A stretch of DNA of 64,000 nucleotides from Streptomyces antarcticus (lineage in GTDB: Bacteria > Actinomycetota > Actinomycetes > Streptomycetales > Streptomycetaceae). Below, piece by piece: positions 57,839 through 64,000 of the stretch. Positions within the stretch are counted from its first letter, which is position 1; the number at the start of each line of letters is the position of its first letter. Below the pieces are notes generated by a model that was given only the letters and a program-made list of their open reading frames with translations, was not told the origin of the DNA and searched no databases. The translations under genes and the position numbers were made by a program. The stretch spans positions 1 through 64,000 of the forward strand of contig NZ_JAPNLM010000031.1 in NCBI RefSeq assembly GCF_026627255.1, in the 5' to 3' direction.

Positions 57839-58446
57839 GCCACCACCTCACGCAGTCCGGCGGGCTGCTGGGGCGGCCTGCCCGATCGATTTCCTTCTCT
57901 GGAGCCGTGCTCTCTGGCGCTGTTGTCCCTGAAGACCTCGCGCAGGGCCTTGAGCGCGTAGTGCGAACGCGACTTGACGGTGCCCGCCGGTATGCCGAGG
58001 CTGTCCGCGGCCTCGGCGACGCTGAGCTGGCGGTAGTACAACTCCGTCAGCACGTCCCGGTGCTCCGGGGAGAGCTGGTCGAGGGCACCCAGTACCGTCA
58101 TGGTGTCCACCACGGCGTCCGCGTGGTCCATCTCCACCGGGGGAGCGGCCGCGGCTCCGGAGACCTCGGGCGGCCTCGCGGCCTTGGCGCGGTACCGGTC
58201 GGTGATGATGTTGCGGGCCACCGTCAGCAGCCAGCCCCGCACCGAACCCTTCCCGTTCACCAGGACCTCGGAGTGCCGCCAGGCCCGGATGAGCGTCTCC
58301 TGGACGATGTCCTCGGCGGCGGCCCGGTCACCCGTCAGTCGGGTGGCGTACGCGAGCAGGGCGTGGCCGTGCTCCTCGTACACCGACTTGATCAATGCCT
58401 CGTCGGTCGAGCCCCGCCGAGTGCGGGGCCACAGTGGTCCGGCCAT
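57835..58446 (-). CDS. ECF sigma factor
   Basis: This 203-residue ECF sigma factor has region 2 (YEEHGHALLAYATRLTGDRA, AAEDIVQETLIRAWRHSE, VRGWLLTVARNIITDRYRAK) and region 4 (LSPEHRDVLTELYYRQLSVA, then LGIPAGTVKSRSHYALKAL). It has the size and linker of SigK/SigL-like ECFs, cognate to the zinc-finger anti-sigma factor encoded immediately downstream. ATG 58446 is the start. A short C-terminal tail (about 25 residues) rich in Arg/Gly is unusual but lies inside the overlap. Confidence 0.93.
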   Translation of the reverse strand: MAGPLWPRTRRGSTDEALIKSVYEEHGHALLAYATRLTGDRAAAEDIVQETLIRAWRHSEVLVNGKGSVRGWLLTVARNIITDRYRAKAARPPEVSGAAAAPPVEMDHADAVVDTMTVLGALDQLSPEHRDVLTELYYRQLSVAEAADSLGIPAGTVKSRSHYALKALREVFRDNSAREHGSREGNRSGRPPQQPAGLREVVA

Positions 58447-58528
58447 CTCACCCTCTCCGTCTTCCTCGCTGGGTGGTGCGGTCGGAACACGCTGCCCGGC
58501 CGCCCCCGGTTCAGGTGACCTGCGTCAC

Positions 58529-59533
58529 TCAGGTGCGGCACGCGCGGCCCGAGTTGAGGCAGTCGACCACTCCGGCCATCTGCTCCTCGGTCATCGCGTT
58601 CACGAACATCGCGTGGTCCGTCCTGGGACTGTGCCGCTGCTCGGGGAAGGAGTCGAGCGCGAGCGGCACGCCCGGGGCGACCTCGTACGCCAAGGAGACG
58701 CGCAGCTCGGGCACCGGGAAGGTGCCCTGCGGGCAGACCCCGCCCCCCGAGGGGAACAGCAGGTGAGAGCGGTGCCCGGCGCTCGCGGTCTCCAGGCCGT
58801 TCCAGCAGCTGGGGAAGACCAGGGTGCGCGTGACGCGCTCGCCCGCCTGACAGCGCGGATAGCGGGTGGTGGCGCGGTCGGGGGCGCCCGAACACCCCCA
58901 GCGGGCCCGTACGTCGGCGTCGGTCGCCGCCGTGAACGCCACGGCGTCGCCCGTCATCCCGCGCAGGAAGCGGGGCATCGGCACGACCCTGCTCACCGGA
59001 CTGCCGCGGAACTCCACCCGGACCGAGGCCTCCGCCACGATCTCGCCCGTGTTGCCGTGTCCGGCCGAACCCTCGTGCGGGCGCGGGCCCGGCCGGTCCG
59101 GCCGGCGCAGCACGGGCCAGTAGTACGTGGAGCGGTCGCCGCCCCGACAGCTCGTGGCGGCCGCGTCCAGGGAGGCGTCGGTCGACATCGCGTCGGTGGA
59201 CAGGTTTCCCACGTACGCGTGCGTGTGGTGGGCGCCCGCCACCAGCCCCGGCGAGACGACGAGGTTGTCCTCGTTGTAGTGGCCCTCCTCGTTGCGGCCG
59301 CACTCCACCACGACCGATCCGGCCGAGGCGTCCGGCCCCGACGGCGGCAGGACGCGGGGGGCGGATCCGGGCGGGACCTCGGCCATGTCCACGTAGTCGG
59401 AGACCGCGGGTCCGGCCGCCGCGGAGCCCGCGTGCGGTCCGCCCGCCCGCGAGGCTCCCAGCACGGCAGCGGTGAGCCCCCCGCCCAGGACCAGGCAGAC
59501 GACGAGAGTGAGCAGTAGGCGCGCGTTCCCCAT
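58529..59533 (-). CDS. Secreted DUF1996-domain protein
   Basis: This 334-residue protein has an N-terminal hydrophobic segment (LLLTLVVCLVLGGGLTAAVLG) and a DUF1996 domain: GLVAGAHHTHAYVGNLSTDA, STYYWPVLRRPDRPG, RTLVFPSCWNGLETASAGHR, SHLLFPSGGGVCPQGTFPVP and ending VVDCLNSGRACRT. Six or more Cys suggest disulfides. DUF1996 occurs in secreted fungal and actinobacterial proteins of unknown biochemical role. ATG 59533 is chosen because the signal-like segment follows; 54 in-frame residues upstream are unsupported. It lies 82 bases upstream of the ECF sigma gene, same strand. Confidence 0.85.
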   Translation of the reverse strand: MGNARLLLTLVVCLVLGGGLTAAVLGASRAGGPHAGSAAAGPAVSDYVDMAEVPPGSAPRVLPPSGPDASAGSVVVECGRNEEGHYNEDNLVVSPGLVAGAHHTHAYVGNLSTDAMSTDASLDAAATSCRGGDRSTYYWPVLRRPDRPGPRPHEGSAGHGNTGEIVAEASVRVEFRGSPVSRVVPMPRFLRGMTGDAVAFTAATDADVRARWGCSGAPDRATTRYPRCQAGERVTRTLVFPSCWNGLETASAGHRSHLLFPSGGGVCPQGTFPVPELRVSLAYEVAPGVPLALDSFPEQRHSPRTDHAMFVNAMTEEQMAGVVDCLNSGRACRT

Positions 59534-59681
59534 GGCGGTCACGGTCGCCGGTGGCGGCACCGCCGTCAACCTGGGATCCGCATGACGGGCTCCGGCCCCG
59601 CAACTTTTCATCCTGGATGGCGGTTTATACGTAAAAGCAACCTTCTCGAGCGCACCCCGTCGCAAGGAAGGAATCACCGGC

Positions 59682-60725
59682 ATGACCCCTTCCAATCCTC
59701 TCCTGCACCGTGTGATCCGCGAGACGGGATGGACCTACGAGGCCCTGGCCCGCCGGCTCAACACGAGTGCCCGGGCGGCCGGCCTCACCACCGCCTACGA
59801 CCGCACCGCCGTCGCCCACTGGCTGCGCGGCAGCACCCCGCGGGACCCCGTCCCCGGCCTGCTGTGCGAGATCCTCTCCGGGCACGCTGCCCCGGCGCAC
59901 GTCGCGGCCCTCTCGCACACCGGACTGCGCCGGGCCGCCGAGGACTTCTTCACCGGACAGGTGGACGCCCTCGGCGGAGACGCCACCGCCCCCGTCCTCC
60001 TCGCGTACCTCCGGGGCACCTTCCACTCGGTGCTCACCACCGGGGTCGAGGACGCCCTCACCCCCCTCGAACTGGGTCACGCGGCGCGCACCGTGCTGCT
60101 CCTCGCCCGCAGCTGCGCCGACCAGTCCTCCTTCGCCGCGTCCCGCCGGCGCCTCGGCCGCGCGGCCGCCCTCGCCGAGCTGGCGGGCGAACCCTCCACC
60201 CGGGCCATCGCGCTGCGCCTGCTCAGCCAGGCCGCCCTCGACCAGAACCCGCCCGCGGTCGGCCTCTCCTACGTCCGGCAGGCCCTGGAGGTCTCGCCCC
60301 GCACCCCCGCCATGGTCCAGGCCTTCGTCGCGGACCAGGCCGCCCACGTCCACGCGGCCCTGGGGCAGCGGGCCCCGGCGCTCACCTGGCTGGCGACCGC
60401 GGACCGGCTTCAGGGCGGCGCCCGCCCGGACACCGACCCCTTCCACACCTACCGGCCCGCCGCACTCCACTTCAAGCGCGCCGTCGTCCTGGGCCTGCTC
60501 GGTGACCACGAGGCGGCCCACGCCGCCCTGGACGCCTCCCTCGCGGCCCGCCCGGCGCAGCAGGAGCGGGCGATCATGCTGACCCGCGTGGAGCGGGCCC
60601 GCGTCTACCGGCTCGCGGGCCGCGCGGCCGAGGCGGCCGCGGAACTGCGCCGGGCACAGGCCCTCAACCGGGGGGTCCACTCGCCCAAGGCCGCCCGCGA
60701 GATCACGCGCCTGGGAGGCGCCTGA
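59682..60725 (+). CDS. Transcriptional regulator with HTH-like N-terminus and TPR-like C-terminus
   Basis: This is a 347-residue protein. Residues 1-60 (NPLLHRVIRETGWTYEALAR, AYDRTAVAHWLRGSTPRDPV) resemble the Cro/C1-type HTH of Streptomyces XRE-like regulators. The rest is helical with TPR-like pairs (HAARTVLLLARSCADQSSFA; AVGLSYVRQALEVSPRTPAM; LGLLGDHEAAHAALDASLAA). Such proteins are common in streptomycetes as developmental or antibiotic regulators or quorum-type sensors. The ATG at 59682 has AAGGAAGGAATC upstream. It is divergent from the DUF1996 gene across 148 bases. Confidence 0.8.
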   Translation: MTPSNPLLHRVIRETGWTYEALARRLNTSARAAGLTTAYDRTAVAHWLRGSTPRDPVPGLLCEILSGHAAPAHVAALSHTGLRRAAEDFFTGQVDALGGDATAPVLLAYLRGTFHSVLTTGVEDALTPLELGHAARTVLLLARSCADQSSFAASRRRLGRAAALAELAGEPSTRAIALRLLSQAALDQNPPAVGLSYVRQALEVSPRTPAMVQAFVADQAAHVHAALGQRAPALTWLATADRLQGGARPDTDPFHTYRPAALHFKRAVVLGLLGDHEAAHAALDASLAARPAQQERAIMLTRVERARVYRLAGRAAEAAAELRRAQALNRGVHSPKAAREITRLGGA

Positions 60726-60895
60726 GCACCGGCGTCAGGATCACGCCCCGCCGCGTGCCCGGAGGGCCCGGCAGCCCGATCACCACCCCGCCGGAAGCAC
60801 ACGCCGGCCGCCCGCTCCGAACGCGGTCCGTGCGCCGCCCGGTTGTCTCTGCGGCCGCTTGCCGCTCCGGGGCGCGACCGCGCAGAGTACGGCGT

Positions 60896-61672
60896 ATGAC
60901 ACCGTCCGAGCTTTTGCGCGCCTTCGTCCGTACCCGTGCCTCGCTCGACGGCGCCGAGGTGTTTTTCTGGTGGACCGGAGACGTCTACTCCTGGGCGCCG
61001 GGCGAGCCCTACCGGCGCCTGTTCGGCTTCGAGGGGATCAACGCCGCCCGCCTCACCGAGGACGAGGAGACCGGCGGGTTCCGGCTGCTGACCCGGGAGG
61101 CCGCGTTCTATCTGGACCCCCTGTCCCGGGAGATCCTGGAGACCTGGGAGGACAAGCCGGTGATCCACGTCTGGAACGACCCGGCCAACCAGAAGCTGCG
61201 GCCGTTCCCGATCCCCGTGACCACCCTCGGTGACCAGGTCTGCTTCAGCCTGGAGATCCCCCTCGCCTACCCCTCGCCGCTGCCCGTCGCGGAGTTCCCC
61301 GCCAACTCGGCGGACGACACCTATCGCGCGCTGGAGCTGTTCCAGTTCTTCGCGCCCGCGAGCGTCCTTGACGCAGATGCCGATGGCGCCGCTGGTGCCG
61401 GTGCCGCCGCCGGTGCCGCCGCGGTGAGCGTTCCCGCGACCATGTCCTGGATGCGGATGTCCCCGTACCTCCCGTGGATGGAGCGGGGGCAGCGCCCGGG
61501 CGGGCTCGCCTTCCACTGCCGCGGCCGCAAGCTGGACTCGTACGCGGAGGTGCCCGAGCGGACCCGTGCGTACATCGCCGCCCACCACCCCGAGTACGCC
61601 CACGCGCCGGAGAAGTGGACTGAGCCGAACGAGTCCAGCTGGACGTACTTCCGCAAGCTCGCCAAGCCCTGA
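60896..61672 (+). CDS. DUF1838-family protein
   Basis: This 258-residue protein begins MTPSELLRAFVRTRASLDGA and contains EVFFWWTGDVYSWAPGEPYR, FGFEGINAARLTEDEETGGF, FYLDPLSREILETWED and MSWMRMSPYLPWMERGQRPG. This pattern fits DUF1838 proteins of unknown function. The Asp/Gly/Ala-rich insertion at about residues 160-180 is probably a loop. There is no signal peptide here, though relatives can be Tat-exported. ATG 60896 is the first start at the homology. Monocistronic. Confidence 0.78.
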   Translation: MTPSELLRAFVRTRASLDGAEVFFWWTGDVYSWAPGEPYRRLFGFEGINAARLTEDEETGGFRLLTREAAFYLDPLSREILETWEDKPVIHVWNDPANQKLRPFPIPVTTLGDQVCFSLEIPLAYPSPLPVAEFPANSADDTYRALELFQFFAPASVLDADADGAAGAGAAAGAAAVSVPATMSWMRMSPYLPWMERGQRPGGLAFHCRGRKLDSYAEVPERTRAYIAAHHPEYAHAPEKWTEPNESSWTYFRKLAKP

Positions 61673-61966
61673 CGGAGCCCTCGCGGGGCGGCAGAGGGGT
61701 CGGACAAGGGTTTTCCCGGTAGCGGGTTCATCTCCGCGTTGCCTACTGTCTGCCCACCGGCGATCTCCCCCGGGCCCGCGGCCCGCACGCCAACCCCACA
61801 TGGACGTGAAGCCGCACCGACCCGGGGGACCGCCGGTACCGCCCTCGTCCCGACCGCCGTGCGACGCCCACCGGGCGAACGGGACGACGCGGCACACGGC
61901 GGCGACCGGGACGGGACTGACCACCCCACCCCGGTCCCGCCGCTGCCGTACACCTCCCACGCGTTG

Positions 61967-62025
61967 TCAACGACGACAACGCCAACGACGACAACGCGAA
62001 CGACAACGACGCCAACGACAACGGC
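61967..62025 (+). repeat. AACGAC-type simple repeat
   Basis: Overlapping units of AACGACGAC, AACGCC and AACGAC recur about nine times. The composition is unlike the surrounding sequence (locally A-rich). Confidence 0.85.
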
Positions 62026-62124
62026 ACGATCGGCACCCGGGACCCCACCTGGCGATCCGGTCGTCCCCGCCCCGCGACCGGCCCCCCAACCGGTGCTGAC
62101 GGGCCGATAGTACGGACCAAGTGA

Positions 62125-62169
62125 CCCGCCGGACCTGCCAATACACCGCGTATCGGCAGGTCCGGCGGG
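62125..62169 (+). terminator. 15-bp perfect stem hairpin with nested ATAC/GTAT helix
   Basis: CCCGCCGGACCTGCC pairs with GGCAGGTCCGGCGGG. The 15-base loop itself has ATAC and GTAT arms. A CTTTCCC tract follows. It lies 120 bases upstream of the start of the next gene, so it may be an attenuator or a terminator of an undetected transcript from the left. Confidence 0.7.
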
Positions 62170-62290
62170 CTTTCCCGCACACTGACTGATTTCTGCGTCA
62201 CAATCCGGGTCCACCCGGCGTCCGACCTCGTATTGTCGCGTCTCACAGGAAAGGCACAGAAGCGGGTAACCGGAAGGCTGGTGGCTGTGC

Positions 62291-64000
62291 GTGGGGGCGG
62301 CGACTGGGCACGCTGACGCGAGTGTCGGACACGGTGAACTGATCAGGGCGGTGGACCGTGCGCTGGCCGCGCACGGCCGGGCCGTGCTCACCGGACCCAC
62401 CGGAGCGGGCAAGACGGAGGTGGTCCGCGCCGTCGCGGCCGCCGCGGAAAGCCGGCGCGAAACCGTGCTGCGCCTCGCCCCCGAGGCAGCCGACCAGTGG
62501 ATACCCGAGGCCTCCGCCGCCGCCCTCCTGGCCTCCGTGCCCGGCGCCGGCCTGGAGGGGCTCTCCGGGCCCCAGCGCACCGCCATCGCCCTCCTGCGCC
62601 GAGAGGCCGACGCCCCCCGCACCGGCCGTGACCACGTCGCGCTGCGCCTGGCCGTCGTCGAGGTGCTGCGCAGGCTCGCCGCCCGTCACCCGGTCCTGCT
62701 CGTCCTCGACAACGCCCAGTGGCTCGACGCCGAAAGTACCGACCTGCTCCGCTTCGCCCTGCGCCTGACCCCGCCCGGGGTCCGGGTCCTCGTGGCCGAA
62801 TGCGTCCAGAGCGGGGCGCCGGTCGGCGCAGCCCTGTGCGGCCCCGGCACCCCCGCGATACGGGTGCCCCCGCTCGGCGCCGACGAGGTCGCGGAGCTCC
62901 TGGTGCGCCACGGCCTGCCCGCCCGCCTCGCCGGCCGCATCCACCAGGCCAGCGGCGGCAACCCGCGCCTGGCCCTCGCCCTCGGCCACTCCCTCGCCGA
63001 AGCCGCCGAGGCCCGCGACGCGAGCGCGCACCACGCCGACCCCCTGCCCGTCTCCGGGCAGGCCCGCGAGGTGGCCCGCCGCCTTCTCGCCGAGGCCCCC
63101 GCCCAGGCCCGCCGCACCCTCCTCCTCGCCGCCCTCGCGGCCCGCCCCACCACCGCCCTGCTGCGCCGCGCCGGGCGCCCCGACGCCGAAGCCGAGCTGG
63201 CCGAGGCGGAACGGGCCGCGCTCGTACGGGTGGGGGAGGACGGCACGGTGGAGTTCACCGCGGGCGCCCTGCCCACCGCGCTCGCCGCCGACGCCGGCTG
63301 GCCGGAACGGGCCGCCGGGCACGCCGCCCTGGCCGAAGCCGTCGACGACCCCGTCCAGGCCGTACGCCACCGCGCGCTGGCCGTGGACACCCCGGACCAG
63401 TGGCTCGCCGCCGAGGTCACCGAGGCCGCCGCGGCCTGCCGCCGCCGGGGGCAGCGGGCCCTCGCCGCCGAACTGGGCCTGCTGGCGGCGGAACGTACGC
63501 CGACCCACCTGGCCGGCGAGGGGCTGGCCCGGCTCGTCGCGGCCGCCGAGGACGCGGGCTGGGCCGGCCGCGCCGACCTCGCCCGGCGCGCCACCCGTGC
63601 CGTCCTGGCCCGCGACGCCTCGCCCGCCGACCGGGTCCGCGCCCGCCTCGCCGTGATCGACGCCGCCGGACAGGACCTCGGCGCGCTGGAGGAGACCTTC
63701 GCCCACGCCATGGACGACGCCGCCGGCGACCCCGCCCTGCGCGCCGCCGTCCAGCTGCGGATCGCCTGGAAGCACAACCTCAGCGACGGCGACCCGGTCC
63801 GCTCCCGCGACGCCGCCGCCGCGGCCGGCGCCCTCGCCGCGCTCGGCGGCGACCAGGTGGCCGAGGCCATGGCCCTGACCGTACGGGCGCGCATGGGCCG
63901 CATCCTCGGGGACCCCGGCGCCGAGGCGATCCTCGCCGAAGCGCTCGCCCTCCCCGCCCCGGAGGTACCCCTGGGGATGCGCAACGCACCCCAGTACCTC
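62291..64000 (+). CDS. ATP-binding LuxR/AAA-type regulator, truncated by the window end
   Basis: This is an open reading frame with no stop to 64000 (570 codons visible). P-loop AVLTGPTGAGKTEVVRAVAA is followed by Walker-B-like VLLVLDNAQWLDAESTDLL and a GGNPRLALALGHSLAEAAEA segment, as in the AAA/NB-ARC part of large LuxR-family (LAL) regulators. The visible C-terminal half is helical and TPR-like. The LuxR HTH, if present, lies beyond the window. GTG 62291 is the likely start; an upstream in-frame start was not found. The 15-bp hairpin 120 bases upstream suggests leader control. Confidence 0.8.
   Translation, partial: MGAATGHADASVGHGELIRAVDRALAAHGRAVLTGPTGAGKTEVVRAVAAAAESRRETVLRLAPEAADQWIPEASAAALLASVPGAGLEGLSGPQRTAIALLRREADAPRTGRDHVALRLAVVEVLRRLAARHPVLLVLDNAQWLDAESTDLLRFALRLTPPGVRVLVAECVQSGAPVGAALCGPGTPAIRVPPLGADEVAELLVRHGLPARLAGRIHQASGGNPRLALALGHSLAEAAEARDASAHHADPLPVSGQAREVARRLLAEAPAQARRTLLLAALAARPTTALLRRAGRPDAEAELAEAERAALVRVGEDGTVEFTAGALPTALAADAGWPERAAGHAALAEAVDDPVQAVRHRALAVDTPDQWLAAEVTEAAAACRRRGQRALAAELGLLAAERTPTHLAGEGLARLVAAAEDAGWAGRADLARRATRAVLARDASPADRVRARLAVIDAAGQDLGALEETFAHAMDDAAGDPALRAAVQLRIAWKHNLSDGDPVRSRDAAAAAGALAALGGDQVAEAMALTVRARMGRILGDPGAEAILAEALALPAPEVPLGMRNAPQYL

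Larger units (their letters stand above)
61673..62290. other. Non-coding region with repeats and a strong hairpin
   Basis: No gene is supported in these 618 bases. Open frames present lack ribosome sites. An AACGAC-type repeat (61967-62025) and a 15-bp perfect hairpin (62125-62169) are described separately. The right end (62246-62290, with AGGAAAGG and GGAAGG) is the leader of the final gene. Confidence 0.6.

Noticed and set aside
1..64000. CRISPR array, rRNA or complete insertion sequence
   Set aside because: No spaced direct repeats of CRISPR type, no rRNA-like segments and no transposase or terminal inverted repeats were found by reading both strands.

Overview
This is a high-GC actinobacterial window, almost certainly Streptomyces. 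It carries a chaplin, a conservon with its paired cytochromes P450, several AfsR/SARP-type regulators, ECF sigma/anti-sigma pairs, GTG and TTG starts with 1-20 base gene overlaps, and a contractile-injection-system (CIS) locus of the Streptomyces type. No rRNA, CRISPR array or recognisable insertion sequence was seen.

Layout. 1-5.8 kb: leftward CIS structural genes (Pro/Ala-rich VQR-repeat protein, DUF6760-type small protein, tail assembly protein, inner tube, sheath). The first 42 bases of the window are an exact inverted copy of part of the sheath gene. 6-9.6 kb: a rightward SARP/NB-ARC regulator and a single-pass membrane protein resembling the CisA/'hydrolytic protein' CIS effectors. 9.9-26.7 kb: genes unrelated to the CIS (methyltransferase, isochorismatase-like protein, an M1 peptidase with an altered zinc motif, a secreted protein with a perfect 238-bp internal duplication, a sigma factor fused to zinc finger, membrane and lectin segments, a broken monooxygenase, a thioredoxin/DsbD-like lipoprotein/two-component operon, a CAP-domain protein and an FAD oxidoreductase). 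26.8-33.6 kb: the CIS resumes with its AAA+ ATPase and DUF4255 (Pvc16-like) protein, then a LuxR-type regulator and a large AfsR-type regulator. The CIS locus is therefore split by about 17 kb.

33.7-49.8 kb: peroxiredoxin, chaplin, an OmpR-type two-component system, a peptidase relic, a secreted SurE with an MFS transporter, a gene-poor 1.3-kb stretch, a LacI-type sensor domain lacking its DNA-binding domain, a PAP2 phosphatase, an esterase, a zinc alcohol dehydrogenase, a DMT transporter and two overlapping ATP-grasp ligases. An ACACGTGT-centred palindrome lies upstream of both the MFS/SurE operon and the esterase gene.

50.1-55.7 kb: a complete conservon (cvnA-B-C-D, then CYP157-type and CYP154-type P450s) with every junction overlapping. 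56.0-57.0 kb: a conserved DUF7873-type gene followed by two tRNA-like units in which the 3' half lies upstream of the 5' half. Acceptor, D, anticodon and T stems all re-pair once the halves are rotated, so these look like circularly permuted tRNA genes. This is the most unusual content of the window. 57.1-64 kb: an ECF sigma/anti-sigma pair, a secreted DUF1996 protein, an HTH/TPR regulator, a DUF1838 protein and a truncated ATP-binding LuxR/AAA regulator running off the right edge.

Function calls rest on motif reading alone. No database search was possible.
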